From Ctena decussata (Eukaryota > Mollusca > Bivalvia > Lucinida > Lucinidae): DNA of 64,000 nt. The stretch covers positions 4,629,415 through 4,693,414 of the forward strand of contig OZ022506.1 of NCBI GenBank assembly GCA_963989385.1. Reading direction: 5' to 3'. Shown here one piece after another: positions 32,101 through 47,100 of this stretch. Each line of letters begins with the position of its first letter. The stretch's first letter is position 1. The notes beneath the pieces are model-generated. The model saw nothing but the letters and a program-made list of their open reading frames with translations. It did no database searches and had not been told where the DNA came from. Both the position numbers and the translations under genes were made by a program.

Positions 32101-35100
32101 AAATACTTTTTCACCTTAGGGCTGTTCTAAGGACAAGTAGATCCTATGGCTGGACCGGGAACTTATTTAAGTTTTTGTTGTGGTGAGCTGATGTGATAAA
32201 TACTGACGTTTCTTGGAGTGAGGGTAATTAAAATTTGCTTAGTGGTACCTCTCAATAATATCTATTGTCCTGCCCAGGGAGGTACTTCCATCTAGAACAT
32301 CGTAATTACTTGGCTATAGAAAGCTGCATTTTTTTCTCAAAAATGTCCCATATTTGGGGGCATTTTGAAGAGGAAAATGAGTTTAATCTGAATTTGATTA
32401 TTATAATTCTGCTGTAAGAAGGGGTTTCCCCTCCAAATCAAGATAGTTCTGTCTTAATACATGTACATTGTTGTGGAAGGGGAAAACCAGTCTTATTACC
32501 TAATAAATAGGTCCTGGAGCTCTGTTGTGCATTTATATATTAGCCGCAACACGAGAAAACCAAAAAAGTGGTTATGCGCCCAGTGCAGACTCAGATCAAC
32601 CTGGACATCCGCTAAATCTGATCAGGCTCTTCCCGAAAGGCATAGTTGGTAGCTAAGGGTCTAAGCTACCTCCATACGGACAGCGAAGACCCTGATCAGA
32701 CTGGGCGGATGCCCAGGCTGATCTGAGTCTGCGCTGGGCGCACAACCACTTTGTTGGTTTTCTCGTGTCACGGCTCAAATCATTTTGTTTTCTTTCCAGT
32801 GACAACCATTTTATACCAGCCGATGCCGAAGTGGACACAGTGCAACACAGATATGAAGCTATCAGAAACTATTTGGAAAGTGAGTTCCCCCATTACCAGT
32901 GTTGTTATGTTATCTATGATGCTTCAGCTTTTCTCTGAGCTTCTGAACCATATATGCCAAGAAGAAAAACGTATTTCTTCCCATTAGTGCCTGGTCTCTG
33001 ATAGACATCCCCTCCCATTGACCCATTCTGTGAAAAAGGTGGTGAAAGTCCAAACGAAATTGACTTTCAACCACCAAAATTTGTCTTTTTTGCCCAAATT
33101 TTGTTTACAAAATGCCATCTTAAGTCTTGTGGCCATTTATTAGAATAAATCTAGTAGTTTACTGGTGATATATGTCAAGCAGGTATTTGTTACTGTAAAA
33201 TGGTCTCTGTTGAGACAAACAGACCAAATCCAGCTTAGATGAAGCAGTGTAATTCAGTAGAGCAGAAAGGGTTGAAGTTTTTACATGTAAGTGCTAAGAA
33301 CAAAAATAGTTGCATTTGCAAACAAGAGTAGATCCAGATAAGGCAGCTTATTGTGAACTGCCTGATGTAGATCTACAGTTTTACCTTTATTCGCCGGGCT
33401 GCGTAGCGCAATCGGTAGAGCACCTGACTCATAAGTCAGAGGTCCTGGGTTCGATACCCGGTTTGGCCACATACTTTCGTTTCTCATTCCGCTGATTCAA
33501 GAAGGGCAGTTGTCAGTTACTGACGAAAGTATGTGCACTTAGTTCTGGTTAACCGCTTAGGAGGCCTAAGCCTGCCCAGGAATAGTGTGGTTAGGTTAAC
33601 TGACCGTCCCGACATGACCATAGTTGTTTACCGTGGACGTTAAGCAACAAATCAATCAAATCAAACATTTACCTTTATTCATTGAATTCTCAGTTGGATA
33701 AAGCACGGACCAAATATTTTTGATATTTTGTTTTCTGCCTTATTTTGGCACTTTAAGGGTTAATGCACTTTATGGTAGATGCAGCATCTATAAAATTTGT
33801 ATAAGACACTGTAATGTACCTAAATTTTGGGATACCTAAAAATAGTTGATTTTCCATTTGAAGACAAATGGAAAATTAATTATTTTTGGTGTCCCAAAAC
33901 TAAAAAAGCGCTTGACAGTAGAGGAAATATTTATTCACTCTCTTTCTTGTATACTATTCATGTTGCATGTCCACTGAAATGTTTTTAAACTAGTGATAAA
34001 TAGTCTAGCCTTCTAGTGTTTTCTTTTGATTGTAGGTTTCTACCACCAGTCACTGTCTGATAACACACTGATCAGCTTTGATGTCCTCATACAGAATAGC
34101 TTACATGGGCAGAGCTATGACTGGGAGATGGGAAAGGTAAGGGACCTCAGATTTGGTAGTCTCTATTTGATAGAGCTTGGCCCAAAATATTTTTGGCACA
34201 CCTTCGTTAACAGGGTACAATATAGGTGTGAAGATGTTTGTTTTTCTGCCAGTCACAAATGTGCCATCCCACCTGTTAAATTTATTCCCTGTAAAGAAGA
34301 TAGGTACATCTCCATTTTTTCTGCCATTTTAACAAAGGGTAATAACTTTTGTGACTGCATGTTTGCTTCTTTGCATAACAAAATGGGGTCTAGTCTCTTA
34401 AAGGGGAATAATCTTTAAGATTTGACCTCCATTCAAAAGAGAGACAAAACTGAAAATAGCAGAGTTGCTTCCCATGTTAGTGTACCGATTCACTTTAAAC
34501 TTAAGACCCTATAATAGTCAATAAACACTGCATGCACTTCTGTCAAAGCGAGGTAAAGGTGAAATTACTGGACTGGTTTTGGGGGATGAGATGCATATCA
34601 GTAATGTCCAGGTCATTGACACATCAGGTCATCCCACCAATCCAGTTGATTTCATGCAAAACTTGGTCCTCTTTACTTGCTTTTCAACTTGCCTGTACAA
34701 AGTATGGGAAGAGCTATCATTGCCATGGGCACCATCAGTGTAGAGGTCTGCATTTGGGATTTTCTGAGTTAAACGTTTTTTATGTGATTAGCAAATAAGA
34801 TTTAGACAAGCTATCCTTTTATGTGGACAGAGTTTTTATCTGGCATCAGACTAGCAGAAATTGAGACAAGGGCTTTGCTATTACAGCAGGGAAAAACTTG
34901 TCAAGGTTTTTGGTTTAAGTCTGAGTGTTTTTCATAGAGAGGTAAGACGCAGCTTTCCACCAAAGTCTTGTTCTTCAAATTTCCTCATTGATTGCATGGA
35001 TTATTGTATCACGTTTAGATGCTTACAGAAAACAGGGTCCGAGGTTATAAAACTTGAGAATAATTTCAAACTCAAAATAAAGCACACTGATTGGCTGCTT

Positions 35101-38100
35101 CCGAGCATGTGCTCGGAAGCAGCCAATCAGTGTGCTTTATTTTGAGTTTGAGAATGTACTCAGGTTTTATAACCTCCGGGCCTGGTCACTGATGGGCTTG
35201 ATATGCTGGCCTCAGCAATCATGGTCTAGTTATCAGCTCTAATGTTTTCAGCTCCTCTTGGCCTTGTTGGGAGCCCTGGTACAGGACAAATACAGAGAAC
35301 AGTTTGTGCAGCCAGCATTCATGATGGACGAGCGGAGCCAGATGGAACTAAAGGCTATGATAGAGTCAGTGCTCTTCATGAATGATATGGATACAAACCT
35401 GCCGGCAGGGTTTGATGATGTCCTCAAGAGAAATATTGGTATGTTTTGTTTTGTATTGCACTGCCCTCTGCTATGTTGTTGTACCTGGGTAGAGAGTCAA
35501 AAGTAGTATGAAACTGTTGTATACAAGTTTTGTATAAATAATTTTTAGTTGGTAATAAATACATTTCAGCTTTCAGGGATCTCCCCAGACCATTAAGGCA
35601 TGTCGCTTGCAACATGCCTTCCTCTTCAATTTCCCTTTGCAACATGCCTTAATTTCCAATGAAAATTGATAAAAGTGCTACTGTTTTCATTCCTTAGCCA
35701 GTTAAGATGTTTTAAATGCATTAAGGATCATCAATAAATTATTTATAATGTAAATTTAGGCTAATTTTGATAAAGCATTGCTACATTAAGGATTTTAAAA
35801 ATCGTTCAACAAGTCAAAATCTGATTTTGTGCTAAACATGACATGCCTTCTGAAATTTCTGGGGAGAACACTGAGCTTTCATCAGAATACTACACTTAAA
35901 GGCCTGCCTTGTAGTGTTTGGAAATGCTACTTAAAAAGATTTTCTGTTAGATGACTCATAAGCTACATGCATTTTCAAGAATCAGTGCTGACAGTAAAGG
36001 AGAATCTACGGCATGTTTTCTGCAGCTTTAACTAGTAGCCATGGTCTAGTAGTTACATGCTGTATGATACATGTCTTAGTGAGATGTAAATGCAAGTACA
36101 TTTAATAACAATTTCAAATGGTTTGTGTTGGGTGAAAAGGTACTTTATGGAATGTGTGAACAGGTCACAGTCAGATCAGCCTGTGCATCTGGGCAGTCTG
36201 ACCAGACTCTTTACATGCACATATATACCCTCTATGAATAATTGGGAATCTAAAAAGTGAATTCTCTGCTCAGTTTGTGAAGCTGGGGATGCTAATTTGA
36301 ACATTTACAGTACGCACATTGCTTAAGACACGTTTTCATTCGACGCAAATTAAATGTATATCACTTCTGTTTCTGTAGTTGACTCATTAAAATAGGATGT
36401 TATATTTTTGTGCGTTAATGTATCAGGGCCCAGTTGTTCAAAAGACCATTAGCTCAACAGAGAAGTTAGTCAAGGATTCGTTCAGTCTTCTAGCATACAT
36501 AAAATCAAGTGTGCTAATATTTTTTGCTGAAAAAATATGTGCAAAAGCTCTGCACATATCTGACAGTCATAAATGGCAGTGTATTGGCATACAATATGTT
36601 TGATAAACTAACGTCTCATTAAGTAACGTCATCGTTGGTTTTGAACAGCTGAGCCTTGGCCCCGAGGTTATAAAACTTTTTCATGGTCAACTCAGCTGAT
36701 AAGTTCAGTTGTTTTCTTGCTCAATTTAGCTGAGTATGTAATTTCCTCTGCTTATGAATACGAAACTGCCAACATTAGTTGGCTATTTCATATTTATCAG
36801 CGTTTAGCTCAGTTGAGCACGAAAAATGTTTTATAATTTCGGGGCCAGGTGTATCAGAAGCAGCATGGTATCACATGGCAGCATGTACTTCAAGATGTGG
36901 CCCATGCTATGGATATCATTAGTGTGAAAAATCAACTAGACTTGTATGCAGATTAATGTGAAAAAATGCAGTAAGAAGCTCTCAACTTTGATATTCCTGA
37001 ATAGAAACAATTGGGTGGCTGAGAGGTCAGGCTGCCAAGAAGTAACAGCCCCAGCGTAATATTGAGTTGTTTCCAGCTCAGTTCTAATCCCACAAAATGA
37101 AAGACAAAAGCTTTAGACTAGGTCAGAATGCATGCATTATTGTCTCACCAGGGACCATCAGAAAACGAGACATGGCTTTTGCTTTTCTGCTTCAGCAGCA
37201 TAAATTTTTTCGGTGTTTTCTGGTTTAGCCCTGGTTCTGTGACAATGAGTCGACAAGTGAGACAGTGTTCTGTGGAATTCTTATCTATCATATATAGAAG
37301 TGTATCAGCATTTTCCATGTAAACTTTTTGTTGTTACTCATATAGCCTCTGTAAAGTTGTTGTTACTCATGTAGCCTCAGCAAAGAACAGTTTAGGCCAC
37401 AGCTTTTAATGTCTTTGTTTGCCTTTTGCCTTGTGTGATTAAAGCTCGTAAAACTACAGATAAGCTACACCATAAGAAGAGCATCTTATGAAAGGCATAT
37501 TTGATGAACCAGATCAGCCTTAAGTTTGCAGTCCAGCTGTCAGAACAGTTGTTCTGTTTACTTTAAAAGCCCATGAATTCCTACGAATCTACAGAGCAAA
37601 TAGCAAATACTGATCTGGCAGTCTGTGTGTCTGACCAGGGTATATGCTGTTCACATGCACTCAAAAACCCTTTTCTCATGCTGTGGCTCATTGAGTCAGT
37701 ACAAATTTAACACAGTTTTAAAGATGATTTAATGTGACTTAAATTGAATACCATATTTATTTGGTTGTAAGATGGAGGTTTATCCTTCCAAAACAATCCC
37801 AAATATTTAGATCCATCATAAAAAAAATAAAAACAGATCAAGATTTTAGGGGATTATTTTGGAAGACATGACAAATCTAAATTTGAAGAGAAAAACCCAT
37901 CTTATAGCAGCATTACAGAAGACTGATTTAGGTATTTTAGATTCTTCTGGAGGGGAAAACCCTCTTATACCTGAATAATTACTGTACTTACACTGAACTT
38001 CTGAGTAGACAACATCAGATTAAATTGGATTTTCTATAATAAAATATCTCATGGCTCACATTTATGGTTGTGGTCATGTATGATAATATCAATGTTGAAT

Positions 38101-41100
38101 TTTTCTGATGCGTCAGACTAAAAGCTAACATGATGGAAAACAATTTTTAATTTGTTCCATTGGTAAAATGAATTTAAGATTTACATGTACATGTTTGGTG
38201 AAAGGGTTACAGATTTAAATGTAGCATTTCACTGCAACCTCAGAGTGTTCCATGAGCCCCCCAAAAAGTTTTTATGTTGAGTTACCTTGTTTTTCCCTAA
38301 TATTGCAAAAAAGTTTCACCACAAGCAGTGTGACAGACAGTGCCAGAGTTCAGGGGCCGTATTTATAAAACAACTTCAGTCGTTGCTATGCTGTTGCTAG
38401 GGCTGAATTTCTATGAAGGAGATTCCCTACAACTATGAAATTTGCTCTGGAGGAACAGTCTAAAAAGACTGTTCCTCCAGTGCAAATTTCATAGTTGTAA
38501 GGAATCTCCTTCATAGAAATGTCGCCTTAGCAACAGCATAGCAATTATAAATATGGCCCCAGATCTATCATTATACCCCCGACATACGAAGTATGTCGAG
38601 GGGTATATAGTTTTCGTCGGTCCGTCCGTCTGTCCGTCCGTCCGTGTGTCCGTGCATCCGTCCGTTAACATTTGCGTTAAAGTTTTGTGTTAAGTTTTTA
38701 TTCTTAGCTTATATTTCCAATATCCTTTGATGACACCTTTTGGTATGTTACTAAGTATACTTCTAGGTTCATGCAGAATAGTTGACATTATCTGGATGCT
38801 GCTGCTGACCTAAGGTCAAGGTCACAGACTTAAACATTTGCGTTAAAGTTTTGTGTTAAGTTTATATTCTTCTTTTATATTTCCATTATCCTTTGATGGA
38901 ACCTTTTGCTATTTGACTAGGGTTACTTTAAGGTTCATACAGAGTAGTTGACATCATCTGGATGCTGCTGCTTACCAAAGGTCAAGGTCAGAGATTTGTA
39001 TATTTGTGTTAGATTTGCGTTAAAGTTTTGCGTTAAGTTTATATTCTTTGCTTATACATGTATTTCCAACATCCTTTGGTGAAACCTTTTGATATATGAC
39101 TAGGTTTACTTCAATGTTCGTGGACAATGATTGACATCATTTTGATGCTGCTGCTGACCTAAGGTAAAGGTCACAGACTTTAACATTTGCGTTAAAGTTT
39201 TGCGTTAAGTTTTCATTCTTTGTTTATATTTCAAACAACCTTTGATGAAACCTTCTGAGATATGACTAGGTTTACCTCTATGTGTTCATGCAGATTAGTT
39301 GACTTCATCTGGATGCTGCTGCTAACCAAGGTCATGGAAACAGACTTATAGGTTTACATTAAAATTTTGTGCATAGTTGGTACTCTTTACTGATATTTGT
39401 AATATACTTTGATGGAACCATTTGATAGGTGATTAAGTTTACTTCTAGGTTCATACCATGTATAAGATTGGTTTCATTAGGGTGTGGTTTCATTAGGCGG
39501 TGGCGCTGGTCGGGGGTATACGTGAGCCCCTGCTCACTTGCTCTAGTTTTCTCGCCTGCAACTTTACCCCAACTTATCAGAAGAGAGACATGGGTATTAC
39601 TTTTCAGTTGTTGGCAGTGTATACTTCCTTGGAGTGTTCTGGTTAAGCTCTATTTTGTGACCGTGCCCATAGACTCCGCCCAGAATTTGGAAGTTTCTGC
39701 TGTTTTCATCAATAGCAGGGTGAAACAGTCTTTAGTGAGCTGGCATTGTGATTTTATCATACACAGCCTTTTTTTCCAAAAAATAAATACTGGGGTGGAT
39801 TAGAATTAAATGAAATGCAGTTTGTAGTGTCATGATTTTAAGTACAAACTGAACACACCTCCTATGACAGTGGTTTGGTCACAAATATATGATAGTTAAT
39901 GGTAAATGGCAGTATATCATGGCAGTATATAGTTTTCATCATGTCTGTTTGTCTGTGGTTATGTCTGTTATGGAACTTTAGCATTGCTATAGGGACAATT
40001 TCACTATGATTTACCTTTAATTTAATGGCTATGAAAACAGCAAAAATCTTTCAGTAAACTTTTGTTTGCAAGAAGAATTTCAAGTTTTGAAAAATAGCTA
40101 CTGTTCAAGATGTCAGGACTTTTTTATTAGATTAATTTTTGACAATGATTTTCAGTTTTCAATATTTTGGGTGTTCAAATTCATACAACATTTGTCATAC
40201 CATGACAATTTTGCATCAAGTTGGTTAGAGCTGGGTATACTTGAGCCTTCACTCACATTGGTTGTTTCTTTATATTTATCTGCATACAAGTCTAGAGTTG
40301 CTCTAAATGCGCATAGTAACAAGAATTTAATTGCTTTACTTTGAAATTTAATGGTGTTTGTGTTAGTAGTTAGCTATTATTTTTCTTCATTTCCTAGACG
40401 CTTCAGTAAACCATGATGCTGCCCTTTTCTTGAAACTAGTCGCAGATGGCATGTCTGGAACTCCTAAAGTAGCAAATAGTACACAGACAGTGGGCACACC
40501 CCTAACAAACGGTAGAGTTATTTTAATAACAACATCATCATCATTCATCATTTGCCATGACCATCATCATCATTTTCATCACTATTTATTATTTTTTCCC
40601 TACCATATATTAGTGGACCAGTAGTGTGCACGAAAATTGCCTGTATTATCAGACATCATCTGAATTATGATGTGCATTAAAGATTCACTACAAACCATTC
40701 AAAATACATCCGTTAAACTAGAAGCATCACAAATTTGCAACATAGGCTACAGGGATGATCTAAGGCTGCGTTAAGATTCCTATGTGCAGGTTGCTTTTCA
40801 TCTTTGTCTTCCTTTTCATTCCTTTGATAGTGTGCCTTTATGAAAGCGAAAAAGAGATCAGATCATGCTTTGATAAAAAAATCACAGAGATGCAGTTCTG
40901 AATGGAGTGGGGTGGGCAGGAATGGATAATTTTCTCTTGAGATTTTGATTTTGTTTCATATTTTTGTTGAATTTTCCCACAAGATAAGAATGCATTTTCA
41001 TTATATCATATTAGTTTGGAATTCATACTGTATGAGAAACAGACATGTACATGTAAAACTTAAATTGTGCATTATTGATTTAAGGTGACTGGATACACCA

Positions 41101-44100
41101 CCGTGACACCACCATAATAATTCTGTGTCATTTATCAAAGGGAGACAACTTTTGAGGCTTGTTGCATGCTTCCATAGACAATGAAATCCTTCTAATATGG
41201 GTCAACTCTTGAAGGAAAGAATTTGCTCCTCTAGGAGCAAATTCTTTCATTAAAGAGGTGACCCTCATGGAGGAAAAAAAGAAAATGTAGAGTCGCTGGC
41301 CCTGAAAGTATCCATTCAACTGAAGCCTATATGTGACACCTCATGAAAATGGTGCCTTATGACATGTACTGACATTGAAGACTAGGACCAGACTAAGTAG
41401 ATGTGCAGGCTGTTCAAGGTCTTGCCTGTTCTCACTGCTACAGTTGCTTTAATGCACCTGATTTTTGTGCCATTGCTCAGATGTGCAAAAAAAGAAAACA
41501 GGGAGGAAAAATATAGTTTACTATGATTCTATGCTGTTTACACCATTTCATTTTATATTTTTACAAATACAAAAAGGCAAATGGATCTGATGTCATCTGC
41601 ATGACTTTTTTTTTTTTTTTTTCATATTTCAGCTTTTAAAATAAATTATTCCTGTTTTAATATATTGTTATTAAAATTGGGTTTCAAAATAAAATCTTTA
41701 AAATTTTCAAGTAAATTAAAGACAAATATGCTTCTGTATTGGGTGCCATATTCCTATTAGGCAACAGTCCAGTGAAACTGTGCTATTTCATAAAAAACAA
41801 CAACAACATCTCACATAGGTAATGACTTTACATAAAACAGCTCTCAAGCTGGAATATATTCTATATAGTGAAATTTATCCCTGTTCAGAATTTAAATTCA
41901 TGACCTTTAAAGTTATCTGTATAGTGCATATAAAATAATATTTGCTATGTTAATATATCATGTTGCATTTAATTATTTGCATTCTATCAGTTTAATGAGG
42001 AAACTAATGCACAAATTACTTATAAACTGTGTGATAAAAATATTTGCTTATCTTATTATTTTCCATAATTTTTTTGCCTTAAGCTTAATTTCCTCCCTTT
42101 ACCTGTATTGTGCATGGTTATAACCCTGATATTTCCTGTTGACTATTGTAGATGGCTATTTACAATTTTCAGATATTATCTTTGCTGAAGTGTCATTCTA
42201 AAAATTACTTCCTACTATTTGTTTTTGCACTAAGCATGAAAGACATGTTACTTTGTTGATATCATGTATGGCAGTGTTACATTGGTCACCAGTGGTATTA
42301 GATAGATTTGTGAATGTGTTGGATAAAATTTTCACATTGGCTCACCAAAAGGAAAACAAGGAATTTGTTTATCATTAAGTACAGTGATATGTATAATTCT
42401 GCCACCTAAATGTCTGAAGACCCATATTTTTTGTTGAAAGGTATGTCTTTCAATCAGTATATTAAGAATAATCTGTTGTTTCACACTTGAGTGTGGGATT
42501 TGTTATTTGTGACAACATGAATTAGGAGTTGTCTAAATGTTAACTAAAATCAAAAAAGAAAGATAAAAAAAACTTGTTAAATGCAAATTAAGCAAAATTA
42601 GAGACTTCTCAGAGTTCCCTTTAGAGGAATCAAGCAACTTTAATCAGGGTTCATAGTTTGTTGATGCAAGCATGGGAGACTGAGGAGACTGCATAGGTGA
42701 GCAGGCTGGTTTTAATCATTGCTGTTAAAATGTGTCATTATTTATTGTCTCTTATTCTATATTTGCATATACATGTATCTGTAATGTAATGTTTCAGAGC
42801 CAGGACTAGTATGTCGACTCTTCAGCAACAGCCCAAGTGCCATGGCTAGCCCTGGAATATCATCACCCTTGAGAGTTATGTCCCTTAAGTCACCAGGAGT
42901 CTCACCTCTAGGGGCACTCATGCAGTCCCCACAGCTGGCACAGAAGGTAAAAATAATATTTGTTAAAACACATTAATATCAAAAATGGAAGGCACATTAG
43001 CTAGGACAACAAAATGGTCAAGTTGATGTTGGTCTTTCTGACTTATGGTGGTCTCTGGACAAAATTAAGTTAAGTATGAATGCTCTGAAAACATTATTCC
43101 AACTACATGTATAAACCTGCTTTGTGCTAGAGTATAACTGTAGCTCTAAGACAGAGCAAGTACTTATGAATAGATGAAGAGAATGTATTCAATTTACTAT
43201 ACTGATTATATGACCAACTACTCATAAGCCAAATTGATTTCAGTCAGGGAAAATTTTTCCAAGAAATAGAAAACTACATGTATATATTTTGTTGATTCAC
43301 AGTAACTATTGATCAAAATAAGAGTACCAAGTTTCAAGAAGAAGTGTTAAAAGGGTCTGTAAATTATTTTTGTGAATAATTCTGTTGGTATAAACATTGA
43401 TTGCTCTGGGTCCTGAAAAGCATGACATTGTATGCATTTTGATCCTTTGTAGTTGATAATGTTTGTAGATCCTCCAAAGAGAGTCTGACAAAAGATATGA
43501 AGCCGAGGTGATTGCAAAATCTTAATGTTATTGTTGATCACAATGTTGTATACTAACCCGTTTATCTCGCCTGAGACTAGCAGAAGCAAGACATAGGTTT
43601 TGACTTCTCTGGCGGCATAAAATTTGAGTTAAGTTTTCTGGTTAAGCTCTGTATTTTGACAATACTGTGTCAGACAATACATAGTATTTTGAGGCTTGTT
43701 AGACTAAATGTGGCATATGATCAGGGTCTACACTGTTTGCTTACAAAAAATTTTATGCAAAATACAATTAAAGTGAAAAAGTTGACCAGAAACCCTTGAA
43801 ACTAGAAATGGATTCATCCCCTTGATAAGGATGGACAAGTCCACTAGTCGAAAAAGGATTAAAATTTTTATTGCACAAGAGCACAGGAATTACTTTGTTG
43901 TTTATTCTTTGTCACTTATAATGTGTAGGGATACTGTCATATACATGCAATGGGAGATTACTCTGATCTGGGAGTATCATCCCATCCCCCTTCTCTCAAG
44001 GGGAGCAAATTTCCAAAACCAGAGGGAGAAATTCACCTTCCTAAGAAGCAAACACTAATTTTAACTTGTCTACCTTTTGCTTAAAAGCAACAACTAAACT

Positions 44101-47100
44101 GTGAAAGTATATCTGTACACCTTAAAAACAGCAAACAGTGTGGACCTACATTAAACTGAAGCTGGAGGAGTCTGAGCGAGGTCTACACTGTCTTCTCATG
44201 CATGTGTGAACTGTCAGTTTATCCATACATTGATGCATTTAGCTGTTCTGTTACTGTCATCAAAACAGTGGATAGATCTTGGAGTATTACACAATTATTT
44301 AGTAGTTTTCATATTTAAGATATTTCCTTCGGCAACCAGAGGATATTTTGCTTGCAGTGGCTCAGACTGCATTTTAAGTTTTCAACTAACCTTTATGTAC
44401 TTAACTTCACTTCTAACATAGGCCACGGGTGCATGTTGTTTGTAATATTGATCGCAAAGGCAAGCTGTGTTGACTGGTTTAACTATGTGGCTCATAATTC
44501 AGAGGTTGTTGGTATGAGTCTGAAAGCGGTCATTATTAAATTCTTCTCATGGCTTTGTATCTTTTCATCCCCTTCATCTCAGCATTGATCCTATGTCAGA
44601 TGACTGAAAAACTGTTCAAAATGCCATGAAAAATAAATTGTTCATGCATATATTCTTGTAGCAGAAAATTAAATATGCTGACTCAACAATAACAGAAATC
44701 TGATATTTGGCCTTTAAATTATGTTTGTCATTAATCGTAAACTGTGAATACTCCACACATCAAACTGTAGTTTATTGTTGAGCTTTAAAGGTGTATGTAT
44801 TATACAAAATGATAGTAAAAGTGTTGGGTTTGCAAAAGCAGCTTAAGGCTGTTTCGTTACAACACTGCTTATAACATAAGATGATGTGTTTTGTGTTACA
44901 GGCGCTGCTACGACAGAAAATTCAGGAGATTAAACGGTTAGAACTGGCCCTCCAGCATGAGGAGCATCTGCGTTCTGAGGTGGAACTTGACCTAGAGGAA
45001 CGTGCAACAAAATTGAAGGATAGAGGTAATAATTTCAAAATGAAATCAGCTGCTAAACATTTGACAGTCCTTCAGATAAGGTAGAATTTGGGCAAAAAAA
45101 GAGATTTTGTATGACTTTGTTTTCCTGCTATTGGGTCGTGAACCATAATGAGCATGATTACCTCAAATCATTTTATAAGCAGAGGAACTTGTTTCCAATG
45201 GAATAGCTCCATAAACTGTAAACAAACTCTTCAAATATCTGCTTTGGGAAGTCTTACCATATAAGCATAAATGTTCAGGAGACTTGGAACAATCTCTTCA
45301 TTGTTAACAACTGTGAAAAGTTTTCATATAGAGAAAACATTTGTTGTAGATTAGTTTTAGATTATTGTATATGAATATAATTTTATCTTTTTGTAACCCA
45401 GAAAATCGTCTACGAGAACTGGAGCGTCAAGTGAGTGATATGAGATCTCTACGTGACCAGCTTGATGAACTGGAACTGTTGAAGGCAGATAAAGAGAAAC
45501 TCAGCAAAGACAATTCTAGGTAAAGGTGGTGACATTTTTTGTGATAATTCTGAGATTATTTCAGTAGGTCAGATTTCCAGAAACAATCAATTTTATGTAA
45601 ACTCTGAGATAATTTTACATTTTTGAACAGTCAACTCTCTTTATAACGGCACTCATTACAACAGCAAAGTTCTTTATAACGTCATTTTGATTTTTCACAA
45701 AAAGGCCAAATTGTTCTAAATATGTATTCTTTACTACAGCAAATTTAGTTTAACATCAAATTTTTTGGGAACAAATGCCGTCATTGTAAAGAGGGTCCAC
45801 TGTAAACAAAAACATAGTTTTAAAGTTGTAATTGCACTGTACTTCAAGGGTACGAAGAGCAAATTGAACTAGAAGGGCTTGGACCAGGCTCCACAGGTAT
45901 TCCACAATGGTTGAGTTGCTTAACTCTTTGCTTCTTTTGAAAGACAGCTGACTGCTTCATTTCATGCATTCTGGATGCAAACACCAGACGGTGGATGTAT
46001 GGGTTTCTCTTGAGTTTTCACTGTTTTTATAATGCTACATGTATGTATGCTTTACGGTCAGTAGATATACATTCAGGGAAAACACTCTGCTGTTTTCATA
46101 TTTGCCTGCCTGGTCTTGGTGACCAACTCGTTAAGGAAAGAATTTGTTCCTATATTTTACCATAAGACAAAATCCCCGTTTGAAAGGGTTTCCTCGTCCC
46201 GCAAAGGAAATGGAAGCTTATTTCCTGGAAAAAATGGCTGCAGAACATGATGGTGTAACATCAGTATTTATTAAAATGTTCAAGAACTCATCCTTCACTC
46301 AAGTGTTTTGTGATCTGATCATAATTGAGCTGCAACACCACAAAACCAACAGAGTTGCATGTGCACCCTGCAAAGACTCAGATCAGCCTGGGCAGCCACG
46401 CTGTCTGGCCTGAGTCTTTGCTGTACACTGAAAGGGTAGCTATTAGCTAAGGGTCTCAGCTAACTCCACCCTGACAGCGAAGACAGATGAGACTGGGTGG
46501 ATGCCTAGGCTGATCTGACTCTATGCTGGGCACACATGCCACTTTATTGGTTTTGCTGTGTCCCAGCTCATATGTAGACATACAGGAGATGATATAGTGT
46601 GCTTAAAATCAAGTACAAATAGTAATGAAGTGTATTACCTGTGATTGTAGACTGCAGACAAGGCTCACAGAGTATCAGGACATGAGAGAACATTGTCAAG
46701 TTCTAGAGCGGGAAAATCAAGAAGCCCTGGCTGAGGTGGAAAGAACGCGGAAAGAGGTAAATAACTGATAATGCAGCCCACCAAACAAATAAGGTGGAAA
46801 CAATATTAAGGCATCAAATTGGCTTTGAATCAGTTTTGTTTCAACAGTATGCTCTTTTGGAAGTTGTTTTACTAATAGTTGAGATCAAATATTTTAGTTA
46901 TTTATTCAACAAATACATGCCTGCCTTATGGTTACCAGCTATGTAAGGTAAATGAGTACACACATTCAGAGAAAGCAACTATACCAGTATCCGTTTGACT
47001 AGTCCAGCTCCGGACTGAAATTATTTCAGAAACAAAGTTTCTAATTTAGGTCCAGCACCTGTAAGTCTTCCTCAGTGTGGGTATTTCAGATGCCGATAAA

